Part shown: one piece after another, positions 1 to 12,200 of the stretch
Layout: each line of letters opens with the position of its first letter
How positions within the stretch are numbered: the stretch's first letter is position 1
NCBI GenBank assembly: GCA_041941305.1
Contig: JBGTQJ010000027.1
Location: forward strand, 62,001-126,000
Direction: 5' to 3'
DNA length: 64,000 nt
Origin: JANSWP01 sp041941305
GTDB taxonomy: Bacteria; Bacteroidota; Bacteroidia; Chitinophagales; Saprospiraceae
Notes under the pieces: model-generated
What the model was told of the DNA's origin: nothing
What the model saw: only the letters and a program-made list of their open reading frames with translations
Database searches by the model: none
Translations under genes and position numbers: made by a program

Positions 1-66
1 TACATTGAATTGGGTTCAGATGAAGTAAAAACGACGAGTGATTTTAAAGTATTGATAGAGAAGTAG
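1..66 (+). CDS. C-terminal end of a truncated upstream gene
   Basis: The window opens inside a reading frame that gives 21 residues (starting YIELGSDEVK, ending VLIEK) and stops at the TAG of 64-66. It is followed at once by a strong hairpin, as expected at the end of a gene. The fragment is too short to assign a family. It does not resemble a T9SS sorting domain. Confidence 0.55.
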   Translation, partial: YIELGSDEVKTTSDFKVLIEK

Positions 67-75
67 AGGTAATCT

Positions 76-133
76 TTGGAGGGAAGCATGTTTAAAATTT
101 GCTTTGGCAAATTTTAAACATGCTTCCCTCCAA
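76..133. terminator. Perfect long inverted repeat, probable terminator
   Basis: Bases 78-102 and 107-131 are a perfect 25-bp inverted repeat around the 4-base loop TTTG, and two more A-T pairs extend it to 76-133. It lies 10 bases after the stop of the upstream gene. A hairpin this long should stop transcription in either direction, although no clean U-tract follows. Confidence 0.6.
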
Positions 134-144
134 GAAATATTTTT

Positions 145-162
145 CGGCGGCGAAAGCCGCCG
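145..162. repeat. GC-rich hairpin with GAAA tetraloop
   Basis: CGGCGGC and GCCGCCG form a perfect 7-bp stem closed by a GAAA (GNRA) tetraloop. It stands 12 bases after the preceding long hairpin, in otherwise AT-rich DNA. Its role is unknown; it could be a second termination or mRNA-stability element, or an extragenic repeat unit. Confidence 0.45.
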
Positions 163-234
163 GATGCTGGAATTCGCAATGTGCGTAATATGAGTAATTA
201 ATTGATCTTACATAAAAAAAGGAATACTACACAT

Positions 235-2895
235 ATGAAATCCATACACCTTACCCTGATTTTTTTGCTTTTGGGCATATGGAATATACAAGCCCAACAG
301 ACAGACATTTTATTAAAGGCAAGCCATTCTAATGGAGAGATGGTTCTAAAATGGTATCCGCTTCGCCCTACTTTATGGGATAGTTTGAATACCATCGGTT
401 ATCACCTGGAAAGGTACGAATTGGATGAAAATGGAGGGGTAGATAACAATAGTCGTACAGCCTTAGCCGGGAATCCTCTTCCAGCAATTTTTCCAAAAGA
501 TTCGTTGTGGTTTGTTGAGCGCGCAGGAGAGCAGGATGGCTACCTCGTTGCCATAGGAGAATTGCTTTACAATCCGGAATATCAATTTGCCGAAAATGAA
601 TTATTGGATGCCACTACGGTGCGGTACAATTATCTGGTACATGAAATAAAGTATTCAGATAATATTGCCGCCAATGCATTGGGCTTGTTTTATCAGGATA
701 CGACCATGGTAGATGGGTTGAAATACCGTTATGTATTATCGGCTAAGCAAAATGGGGAAACCATATTATCCGCTCAGGTGGATATGAATTCTGAGTCGGG
801 GTATTGGCAAAATGAGGTTCCTGATTTCAATTTGGAATTTGAATTCCCTGGAGGAGAATCACTGACGGATATGAGTGGAAGATTGTTGGAGCATCCATTG
901 GACATCGTATCATCCATCGCCAAACCTTATGGAGATTCCATCGTTTTGCGGTGGGGACCCAATAATCCGGAATTTTGGTCGCGTGCCAACAAAATAGGCT
1001 ATGAAATTATGCGAACTGAAGTGGTTCAGGGTAAGGAAACCGGGGTACAATCTTTGGGTTTTATACGCCCCTTGGAAGAAGACCAATTGGGGGAATATGT
1101 AGCCGATGATTCCATGGCACTTATTGCTGCACAGGTCTTGTACGGCAACATGGCAACCCAACCTCAAAATCTTTATGAATCTTCCTCATTGTTTGAAAAT
1201 CGATATGGATTGGCACTCTATTCAGCAGACAGGTCTGCTTTAGCAGCTAATATTTTAGGTCTGCGTTACGTTGACACCGATGTGGAACCTGGGAAAACCT
1301 ATATGTATTATATCGTTTCGCCAGTTTCTAATTTCCCAATGGGAAGCGAATTTCTGGAGGTAGAAAATGTTTACCAACCTGATCCTGCCCCAGTAGGTTT
1401 TCGGTATGAATCTGGAGATAAAGTCGTCCAGTTGAGTTGGAATAAAACAGAAAATGAACTCAATTATTCTGCATATAATCTGGAGCGCTCGGATGATGAT
1501 GGGCAAACCTATTTCCAACTCAACAAGCGTCCCATTCTCTTTATCGAAGACGATGAATTTCCATTAGACCATTTTGTATTTCACGATTCAGTTGAAACCA
1601 ATTACAAAATGTATCATTATCGCCTTAGGGGTATCAGTGCCTTTGCAGAAACCAGCTTGCCAGCAGAAATTCAGGCACAAGCGATTGATCTCACACCACC
1701 TCCCAGAGTCCGCCTGACAGAGTTTCGACTTCTTGATGATACCACTCATATGTTGATTTCCTGGAAAACGCCCAAAGAAATACCAGATGATTTTGCAGGT
1801 TACCGGGTTTTACTGGGTCAAGGCACGCTAGGGCATTTCGATACTTTGACCAACTTGTTGGCTGCAGATGTTTTATCCTATACCTACACGGTTGAAAAAT
1901 ATTCAGAACGAACCCACTTTTTTAAAGTCTTATCTGAAGATGTGAATGGCAATTTTAGTAGTTCAGAAGCGCATTATGTCCACTACCCGGATTTAGTCCC
2001 GCCAGATTCACCAACAAATTTACAAGGAGCGGCCGATGAAAATGGAATAGTCACTTTGACCTGGGATGAGAGTGTTGCTGATGACGTGAGAGGTTATTAT
2101 GTTTATTCTGCAAATGACCCGGAAGATACATTTGTGCCGCTCAATGGTTTCGCTCTAAAAGGAAATACTTTTCAGGATACCATCGCCTTAGTGACGATGA
2201 CGGAATCTATTTATTACATGGTTCGGGCAGAAGATGAAAGCTACCATAAAAGTGAAATCACGGAAGTTATCGAGGTAGCCAGACCAGACAATGTTCCACC
2301 TGTCGCCCCAGTCCTGAAACAACCTATTGCGACAGATTCCGCCATCATTTTAGTATGGACGCCTAGTATAAGTTTGGATGTGTCTTCGTACGAATTGTAT
2401 AAGCGACCAGCCCGTTCAGACGAAGCATGGGAGTTGCTGGCCACTTTTCCAGATGAATTGGAGCGGGTCTATTTAGATAAAGATTGTGAATACGGCAAGT
2501 ATTACGAATACACTGTGAGAGTAAAAGATGACGCGGATTTATATTCTGATTATGCGGTTCCTCTTTCCGGTAAAATGACATATAGTTCTGATAAAATAAA
2601 AGTAGAAAGCCTGACACTAAATTATAACGAGGAGCAAAAGCAAGTTCAAATAGAATGGGCTTATAATCCTCCTGAAATTATGCCCCCTGGGGCTTCTTCC
2701 TTTGAATTTTATTTGTTCAGATCCAAAGGAGGAGAGAAAGTATCGAAATTTACTAAAACAGATGCTTCTACCTCCCAGTACCTGGATACCAAATTATCAA
2801 AAAACGCCTTGCATAATTATGCGATTATGGTGGTTTATGATAATGGTTTTAGGGGAGCATTGAGTGAAGTGCAATCTGTAATTGTGACAGAATAA
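235..2895 (+). CDS. Secreted multi-domain fibronectin type III protein
   Basis: An 886-residue protein with an N-terminal signal peptide (MKSIHLTLIFLLLGIWNIQA). About seven fibronectin type III-like beta-sandwich modules follow, starting near residues 24, 221, 384, 485, 586, 685 and 786. They are recognised by the recurring pattern V.L.W......V.GY.v.r, and three of the linkers carry the typical D.[TV]PP. The start at 235 is preferred to an in-frame TTG at 202 because it begins the signal peptide directly. There is no T9SS sorting domain at the C terminus, so it is probably periplasmic or held at the surface by a partner. It lies upstream of the giant adhesin in the same direction, separated by a 314-bp gap with a large inverted repeat. 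No enzymatic motif is visible; a binding or scaffolding role is inferred. Confidence 0.75.
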   Translation: MKSIHLTLIFLLLGIWNIQAQQTDILLKASHSNGEMVLKWYPLRPTLWDSLNTIGYHLERYELDENGGVDNNSRTALAGNPLPAIFPKDSLWFVERAGEQDGYLVAIGELLYNPEYQFAENELLDATTVRYNYLVHEIKYSDNIAANALGLFYQDTTMVDGLKYRYVLSAKQNGETILSAQVDMNSESGYWQNEVPDFNLEFEFPGGESLTDMSGRLLEHPLDIVSSIAKPYGDSIVLRWGPNNPEFWSRANKIGYEIMRTEVVQGKETGVQSLGFIRPLEEDQLGEYVADDSMALIAAQVLYGNMATQPQNLYESSSLFENRYGLALYSADRSALAANILGLRYVDTDVEPGKTYMYYIVSPVSNFPMGSEFLEVENVYQPDPAPVGFRYESGDKVVQLSWNKTENELNYSAYNLERSDDDGQTYFQLNKRPILFIEDDEFPLDHFVFHDSVETNYKMYHYRLRGISAFAETSLPAEIQAQAIDLTPPPRVRLTEFRLLDDTTHMLISWKTPKEIPDDFAGYRVLLGQGTLGHFDTLTNLLAADVLSYTYTVEKYSERTHFFKVLSEDVNGNFSSSEAHYVHYPDLVPPDSPTNLQGAADENGIVTLTWDESVADDVRGYYVYSANDPEDTFVPLNGFALKGNTFQDTIALVTMTESIYYMVRAEDESYHKSEITEVIEVARPDNVPPVAPVLKQPIATDSAIILVWTPSISLDVSSYELYKRPARSDEAWELLATFPDELERVYLDKDCEYGKYYEYTVRVKDDADLYSDYAVPLSGKMTYSSDKIKVESLTLNYNEEQKQVQIEWAYNPPEIMPPGASSFEFYLFRSKGGEKVSKFTKTDASTSQYLDTKLSKNALHNYAIMVVYDNGFRGALSEVQSVIVTE

Positions 2896-2977
2896 TATAC
2901 AAAAGTAGAAGGATGCCGCAGAGTCCTCTTTGAGAGACTTTGCTTGATACGAAGGTTTCAAAAAGTTCTCTGCCAAC

Positions 2978-3065
2978 GCAACCCCCTGACCCCCTAAAGG
3001 GGGAAAATCCTCCCGCTTGAACACTAAAGGGAGGCAATTCCCCCTTCAGGGGGACAGGGGGTTGC
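2978..3065. repeat. Extragenic inverted repeat with nested hairpin
   Basis: The arms 2978-3004 and 3039-3065 match at 25 of 27 positions and are built from CCCCCTGACCCCCTAAAGGG-type sequence. The loop contains a second inverted repeat (CCTCCC facing GGGAGG). This fills the centre of the 314-bp gap between the fibronectin-type protein and the giant adhesin. The rest of the gap (2896-2977, 3066-3209) shows no clear promoter. The C-run and G-run composition is like extragenic palindromes known in Bacteroidota; a terminator function is possible. Confidence 0.6.
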
Positions 3066-3209
3066 AAGAGGAATTTAAACTAAACTATAATTCCTCTACA
3101 CTTATCTCCAAAAAACCTTTACGTAGTCCAACTATCAACTAACAAAAAAACTTCTGAAGTACACGCTACTTCAGCCTGGGCATCTATTGCCACAATAAAA
3201 GCCATAGAT

Positions 3210-6200
3210 ATGCAAACCTATTCCACTTTAGAATTAAGAGAACACAGTACAGAATTGCGAGGCAATCACTTTGTTCGGTCCTTGAAAGTAAAAATGATCG
3301 CTTTTCTGGGGTTTTTCCTTTTGTTGTTCAATGCCTCATTGGCACAGCAGGGAGAAGCACTGGATTTTGATGGATTCTTTGATTATGTCGAGAGTACCAA
3401 CAATTTGGGTATTGCTGGCAATGCAGCCAGAACTATGGAATGCTGGGTGAAGGTCGTCCCAACGAATCTCTTTAATGAGCACATCATCAATTGGGGAGGC
3501 ACCACTACGGGCACTTCATTTGGATTCTATCAGACTTTCAATTCGGAACTTGTTTTTTATGGCTTTGATGCGATTAACATTGATTATAAGACGGGTTTCT
3601 TTTTTGACAACAACTGGCATCATATTGCCGCTTCTTTTGACGGTACGACGGTCCGAACTTTTGTCGATGGTGTAGAAACACCTGTGTCCAATCAGAACAT
3701 TGCCCTATTTACAGTCGATGGTCCTTTGGTATTGGGTGCAAGAGAAGATATAATGCCTTTGGCAACCTACTCCAATCTTCAGATGGATGAGGTTCGAATA
3801 TGGAACAGGGCACTCTGTCAGGCTGAAATTATAGCTCAAATGAATTGTGAGCTAGTGGGGAATGAAAGCAATTTGGTGCTTTATTACAATTTCAATCAGG
3901 GCATAGCGGGGGGCGATAATGGTTCAGGTTGTCCAAATAATAACCCTTGTGAAAATACCGTACAGGATTTAACCTCCAACAATAATGATGGTATTCTCGA
4001 TCCATTTTTTACCTTAAATGGTCCTACCTCCAATTTTGTAGGCTCAAGTGGCGCAGGGACTGGACCTTGTCCCGTACCTACATTGCCAATTGTAGAAATA
4101 TCTGGAAATGGAATGGTCATCGGCGATGGAGACGATTCTCCTACACTGGATGATCACACCGATTTTGGAGGCACGGGTCTCGGTTCCAGTATCACCCGAA
4201 CCTTTACCATCACCAATGTTGGGACGGCGTCGCTCAATCTGACTGGAAATCCTTTGGTAGAAATCACAGGAGCCAACGCCGCGGATTTTAGCGTAACGGT
4301 TTTGCCAAATACCCCGATCGCTCCATCCAATTCTACAACCTTTACTATTGAATTTTCGCCGAGCTTTCTGAGTACTCATTCTGCAACGATAGGCATCGAT
4401 AGTGACGACTGTATCCTGGATTCCTACACTTTTGATATTCAGGGAACCGGATTAAACGTCAATGGTCCAGCCAATGTAAGCAATGGCATCAAACTGTGGT
4501 TGACGGCGTCCGACCCAGATGGCGATGGCAATCCAAACAACAATCCATCCGATGGTTCCAATATCAACACCTGGACAGATATTTCCGGAAATGGCAATAA
4601 TGCGACTGTTTTAGGTGGGCAAAATGCACCTGTTTATGGTTCAGATCCCACAGAACAAATCAATGGTCAACCCGTCCTGCAGTTTAGTCGGGTCTTTGAT
4701 CATTTGGGTTCTGTGCTGGAAGTGCCGGGATTGGATATTCGTTCCTCTGTATTGGAAGATGTGACCATCATTACCGTTTATCGCCAGGGTGCAATCGATG
4801 TGGTAAATGAAAACCAGGGATTGTGGGGAGTGGATAATGGGGACTTTGATCGATTTTATCTTTCCAATTTTGTGGCGACTCAGGAAGGGGGGCTTTCGGT
4901 TGGTTTGCCGACTGCTTTTGTGGATGTTCCCAATTCTGGTGTGGTTGGTCTTACAAGGCTACTCTCAGTCATTTATGACGGGGGTGCAGGCAATGCCGAT
5001 GGTTCTGAAATATTTTTTAATGGGCACTCCGTGGAAACCACTACAGACAACACCAACACTACCGATAGCCAAACTTCATTCAGGATAGGCTTTGACGGCG
5101 ATAATTCTGCTTTTAATGGAGACATTGCGGAAGTCATCGTGTATTGCCGAAAGCTCACGGATTGCGAAATTGAACAAATCAACATAGAGCTGGGCAATAA
5201 GTACGGTTCCAATTTTGTGGACTTATCTCCTCATTACGATTTTGATGCGAATTATGGAAATGACATCAATGGCATTGGTAAATTGGTCACGACGGCTTGT
5301 GGCACTACCTTGACCATTGATGAAGCGGAAAGCAGCATCATCACGATTGACAATCCTTCCAGCAATAATATCATAGGCGAATTTTTGACTTTGGGTCACG
5401 ATGGAGCTGGATTTGGCATCTCAACAGAAACCCCGGCTGGTTTTGACGAACGCATCCAACAAGTTTGGCGAGCAGATGAGGATGGCAACCTTGGCACTGT
5501 GGATATTTGTTTTGACATGTCCAATACAGGCATTTCGCTCACTGATGTTTTTGACCTCGCACTGCTCATTGATACAGATGATGGCAATTTCTCCAATTCG
5601 ACAGTAGAAACCAATGGAGCCAGTCTTTCTGGAAATACCATCTGCTTTACGGGCATAAATTTTAACAACGGCGATTTTATTACCCTTGCTACCAAAAGAC
5701 AAAAAGGAAAACAATTGTGGTTTAGAGCCGATGAGGGCGTAAACAATGGAGGAGCACCCATCAATGCCGGTCCCGTTGACCAATGGGAAAATCAATTGAA
5801 CAATCCCTTCCTGGCAGACATTACTCAAAACAATGCCAATAAACAACCCAATCTGCAATCGGATGTGGTGAATTTCAATCCCGCCGTCCAATTCGACGGC
5901 AATGACGACTTTTTGCAAAAGACGGGGTTATTGGGTGGTCAGTTATTAACTACCGATAAGAATACAGCCATTTTTGTAGGTCGCCTCCACTCGGGAACCA
6001 CTGCTTTTCAATTTGAGCACAACTCCAATAATCGACTGGCATTCGAACTTTCCGGTACCAAAGCTCGCCTGGATTTCCCCAATGATACAGATGGACAAAT
6101 GATTTCGGGAAAAGATGTGAACAACCAGTTTCGCATTCTAACCCTTCGCGTCAACGGCAACGACAACAGCTTATTTGTGGATGGAAACATCGACAATGCG

Positions 6201-9200
6201 ATTTCTACGGTTTCAACTGCAGATTTAAGCAAAGCCTACACTTTGCAATTGGGCAAGGCAGTCAACAGTTCCTCATTTGCAAAAGTTGATTTTGCAGAGT
6301 TGATGGTGTTTAACGAATTTCTGACTTCCGGAGATCGAAACATTATGGAGTCTTACCTGGCGCTCAAATATGGCATTACCCTGGAGCAGGGTTTCTTCGG
6401 ACAGGATTACATTGCCTCAGATGGAAATACAAAAATGTTTAATGCAATAGACATGTTTGGTTTCCTGCACGATGTGACTGGAATTGGCAGAGATGACAAT
6501 TCCGATTTAAATCAAAAGCAATCTCAAAGTGTAAATACCGACGCTATCGTCGCAATTGGTTTGGGCAGCATTGAAACCACGAATGCTGCCAATTCCAATT
6601 CTTTTGACAATGATTTGGAATTTTTGACCTGGGCAAATGATGATGGTGCCCCTGATGCAAATAATACGACTACGACTCAGTTGCCAGCAGCAGTCAATGA
6701 AAGAATGACCCGAATTTGGAAAGTGGAAGAAAACAATGGAGATGTAGGAGATGTGGAAATCCAATTTGATTTGACTGGACTGGGATTTGATAATTGCTAT
6801 CCGGATGTATCTGATTATTTCTTACTCATTGATAGTGACACGGATTTTTCAGATGCAACTGCCATTGCTGCCAACTCTTACAACAATGATGTAGCTAGCT
6901 TCCAGAATATTGACTTCGAAGATGGCGATCATTTCACCATTGCCTTCAATGTTTCTGAGCCAGATGCACCGAGCATTTCAGGCGACCTGGAGCTTTGTTT
7001 TGGAGAAATGACCACTTTGACTTTGAGTGGTGATTTAAACGATGCAGATGAATGGCATTGGTATGAAGGCACTTGTGGCAATGTACAAATCGGAACAGGT
7101 ACTTCCATTGCGGTATCTCCTGGAGTCACTACCACCTATTCAGTAAGAGCAGAAGGCACTTGCTTAATTGAACCGGGAACCTGTACAACTGTCACCGTAG
7201 TCGTACACCCAACACCAGATGCAGCAGCAGCGAGCAATAGTCCCATTTGTGAAGATGAAACCCTGCAATTATTTGAAACTGCAGGAGATGCGGCTGCATG
7301 GAATTGGGAAGGACCGGACAACTTTAGCTCCAATTCGCAAAACCCTACTATTGTCCTGGCAAAACCCATTGCTTCAGGCACTTACCATGTGACCATCACA
7401 GATATTCATGGCTGCACCAATACGGCCTCGACTGATGTAACCGTATTTCCAAAACCGCAAGTTGATGTTTCCAGTAATAGTCCTATTTGTGAAGATGAAA
7501 CTTTACAATTATTTGAAACAGCAGGGGATGCCCTTGCCTGGAATTGGGATGGACCTGACAACTTCAATTCCAATCTCCAAAATCCGAGTATTGTCTTAGC
7601 CAAACCCATCGCTTCAGGTACCTACCAGGTAACGATTACAGATATTAATGGTTGCACCAATACTGCCTCTACGGATGTAACCGTCTTTCCAAAACCCCAA
7701 ATCGATGTTTTCAACAATAGCCCCGTTTGTGAAGGTGCACTGGTCGTTTTACAGGAACAGGGCAATGAAGCCATTTCCTGGCAATGGTCAGGACCGAATG
7801 GTTTTTCTTCAAACCTCCAGGTACCTGTCATCATAAATTCCGACCCATCCGATTCTGGAATCTATTCGGTGACCATCACAGATATCAACACCTGTACCAA
7901 TACAGCTTCTACAACGGTCATTGTTCACCCAACTCCGGATGTGTCTACTACCAGTAATAGCCCCATTTGTGAAGGCGATAATTTGCAACTTCAGGAAACT
8001 GCAGGAGATGCGGTCAGTTGGTTATGGTCTGGACCAAATGGCTTCAGCTCCAATTTGCAAAATCCAACAATTGTAGCTGCCACACCAATTAATTCGGGCA
8101 CTTACAATGTAACCATTACAGATATCAATGGATGTGTCAATTACAGCAACCTGGATTTTACGGTCCACCCTACCCCGGATGTGGCTGCCCATGCGACCAG
8201 TCCTATTTGTGAAGGCGATAATTTACTGATAGAAGAAAACGCAGGAGATGCGATTAGTTGGCAATGGACAGGACCGGATGGATTTAGTTCCAATTTGCAA
8301 AGTCTCAGCATTGCTGATGTCGAACTTTTGAACGCCGGAACCTACCAACTTACCATCACGGATGTGAATACCTGTACCAATACAGACCAAACAGATGTCA
8401 TTGTGCATTCCAAACCGACTACCAATACCTATAGCAATAGCCCTATTTGCGAGTTTGAAGATATGGTCATCAGTCTAAGCGGAGGCAATGCCACCAGTTG
8501 GGACTGGACGGGACCCAATGGCTTTTCTCATTCCGGACAGGCAGTCTTTATTCCCAATGCGACTGTATTAAATGCAGGCATCTATTCTGTAACCATTGAA
8601 GACGCCAATAACTGTACAAATGTATATGACATCGATATGGTCATCATGCCCGGACCACCTGCCAGCCCTGATTACAATGCTCCGGCTTGTGTTGGCAAAG
8701 ATTTGGAATTGTCGGCAAACAGTACCGGCGCATTATTTTATAACTGGACGGGACCTAATGGTTTTGCTTCCAACCAACAAAACCCGGTTATTCCCTCTGC
8801 CACTTCTGCTAATTCGGGCACCTATACCCTCATTGCAACGGATGGCAATACCTGTTATTCAATCAATACACTCAATATAGATGTAAATGAACCTTCAGCT
8901 GAAGCCATCAACAATGGTCCGCTTTGTTCCGGAGAGGATTTGAATTTGATGGAAATAGCGGGTGATGGGGTGAGTTGGCTCTGGTCAGGTCCAAATGGGT
9001 TTAGCTCCAATCAACAAAACCCAACGATTAACAATGTCAATCTTGGCAATCAAGGCAATTACAGCGTAACGATCACAAATTCAGAGGGTTGCACCACGGC
9101 AGCTACCACAGATGTGGTTATTGGTGCCGACTTTTCTGCGGTGATTACCAGCAATGCGCCTGTTTGTGTGGATGAGGCTCTTGAATTAAATGAAACGAGC

Positions 9201-12200
9201 GGTCAGGGGGTTTCCTGGCAGTGGTCAGGTCCCAACGGTTTTGCCTCGAATTTTCAAAATAATACACTAACCAATATTACACTTGCAGATGCCGGAACTT
9301 ATACGGTGACTGTTACTAATAGTGGAGGTTGTTCCAAAACAGCGATGATGACCATTACGGTGCTGGATCGTCCTCTTGTTCAGGCTGAAAATAATGGTCC
9401 CGTTTGCGAGGGAACCAATTTGGAATTGAATGAAGTCGGAGGAGATGCCGCCTCCTGGATTTGGGATGGTCCAAATGGATTCTTTTCCGGTGCTCAAAGC
9501 ATCACACTGAATAATATCTTTCCATCGGCTGCAGGTACCTATTCGGTGACCATTACAGCTGCAAATGGATGTACGAATGAGGCAAGCACAGATGTAATCG
9601 TCCTGAACCAGCCTGACATCTTCCTTTGGAGCAATAGCCCCGTTCCAATTGGCGGAGACATTGAACTTTCTGAAGCAGCAGGAGACGCCAATCTCTGGAG
9701 CTGGGCGGGTCCAAATGGATTTAGTTCCAATCTTCAAAATCCAGATATTACAAATGTGGGTCCTTTGTACTCCGGTGATTATTTCGTGACCATTACAGCT
9801 CCAAACGGCTGCACCAACAGTAGCTCTATCAATGTGTTGGTAACGAGCGATCTTGCCATTGTGGAAGCCAATGATCCGCTTTGTGAAGGGGAAACTCTGG
9901 CGCTAATGGAAACGGGAGGTTTTGCGACTTCCTGGTTATGGACGGGACCCAATGGGTTTAGTTCTTCAGAACAAAATCCGGTTATCACGAATGCCACCAG
10001 CAATGCTTCTGGTTTGTATTCGGTTACCGTCAATACGATTTTTGGAACTACGGCGAGTGCCGATTTGGATGTGGTAATCAATCCTATTCCCAATGTTTTT
10101 ATTCCTCCAACTGATGATGTCTGTGAAGGAAATCAAATCACCTTGACCGAAACAGGAGGAGATGCCACCAATTGGCAATGGACCGGACCAGGAGGTTTTA
10201 GTTCTAATGAGCAAAACCCAATCCTATTCAATCCTGTTTCTGGCAACTATTCGGTTATCATTGAAGATGCGAATAATTGTACCAATACTGCTTCTGTAAA
10301 TATAACGGTTCTTCCTTCTCCGAACATTGAAGTCACCTCTTCCGGAGATGTATGTGAAGGAGCATCCATTGAATTATTCGAATCCGGAGGAGCAGCTGCC
10401 AACTGGCAGTGGACTGGTCCCAATAACTTCAATTCGACTGAACAGAATCCCCTTATTGATGATTCGGAAACACTGAATTCTGGATTGTATGAAGTACTCA
10501 TAACTGATAATAATGGATGTACCAATACTGAGTCTATCGACTTAACGGTATATGCTACACCCACCGTTTCTGTTGCAGCAAACCATCCGCTTTGTGAAGG
10601 TGCCGATTTAGAATTAAATGAAAATGGTGGGGCAGCTACATCTTGGCAATGGACTGGACCCAATGGCTTTGCTTCAAACGAACAAAATCCACAAATTCAA
10701 AACACAGATTTGACCAATGCAGGAAATTATGCTGTCAGTATAATTGACCAAAATGGTTGTGCCAATAGCACCAGCCTGGATGTTCAAATAAGACCAAATC
10801 CCAATATCATTATAGCGCAAAATGATCCGCTTTGTGAAGGAGACGATTTACAACTCAATGAAATCGCAGGAGATGCGATTGACTGGCAATGGAATGGTCC
10901 CGGAGGATTCACGTCTAATGAACAAAATCCTTTGGTAGCAAATGCATCAGCGGGTGCCTATGAAGTACTCGTCACCGATGCAGAAGGATGTACTTCTGAA
11001 AGTTCGACTGATGTAACCGTTTTTGCACTTCCAACGGCGATGGCAAATTCAAATGCTTCCCTTTGTGAAGGAGCATCCATCCTCCTGGAAGAAAATGGGG
11101 GGCAGGCTGTGAGCTGGCAATGGAGTGGACCCAATGGCTTTTCATCTTCCATCCAAAATCCAGTTGCCGATGATGCTTTTCCTTTTCAATCGGGTACTTA
11201 CCATGTGACTATCACAGACGCAAATTCATGTACCAGTGAATCCAGTACAGATGTCATTGTACATCCCTTGCCTGCCGTTTTAACTGAACAAAATGGGTTA
11301 AGTTGTGAAAATGGAGTAGTTGAAATACTGGAATCTGCCGGTGATGCCATTAGCTGGCAATGGATTGGTCCGAATGGCTTCAATTCTACTGATCAATCTT
11401 TTAGCTTGTCCGATTTAAATCCTTCTAATACAGGAACTTACACAGTGATCATTACAGATGTCAATGCCTGTGAGAATTCAGCTATGGTGGAGCTCGAAGT
11501 TCATCCTTTGCCAGAAGTAGCCACCATCCCTGATGCACAAGCCTGTGAAAATGAAAGTTTCAATCTGGTTGAAAATGGTGGAGAGGCGACCCAGTGGCAA
11601 TGGTCTGGACCAGCAGGTTTTAATTCGAGTTTGCAAAATCCAACGCTTAACGATTTGGATATTTCCAATGCGGGCACTTACCAGGTGGTCGTCACAGATG
11701 ACAATGGCTGTTCCAGTGTGTCATCGACTTTGTTGACCATCAATACTGCACCGATGATCGGAATTACTGGAAAAGAGGCGATTTGTGTTGGAGAAGAAAT
11801 ATCACTGATAGAAAATGAAGGAGCAGCAGTGGATTGGTCGTGGATGGGTCCGAACAATTTTAATTCAACCAATCAACAAATCAATATTCCCAATGCAACT
11901 CAAACAGAGGCTGGATTATATAGTGTAGCCATTACGGGTGCCAATGGATGTACCAATTCTAGCGAAATTGATATTGAAGTAAGAACACAGCCAAACATTG
12001 AGGTTACCGGAGATATGGATCTTTGTGAAGGGATGCAACTTCAATTATCTGAAGTAGGTGGAGAAGCATCTAACTGGTTGTGGGAAGGTCCCAATGGTTT
12101 TGGAGCTACCAACCAAAATCCTGCAATAAGCAATATTACGACCGCAGCAAGTGGCAATTATTCTGTATCCATTACAGATGATGCAGGATGTCAAAATGAT

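Noticed and set aside
3475..6764. Reading frames of 65-165 codons in other frames within the N-terminal part of the adhesin
   Set aside because: All are shadows of a single long frame with clear domains.
9267..11872. Several long reading frames on the minus strand inside the giant adhesin gene
   Set aside because: They repeat the same antisense pattern once per 240-bp unit (for example ..GLNPFGPVHCQ..), lack starts with any leader, and disappear outside the array. They are by-products of the repeated coding strand.
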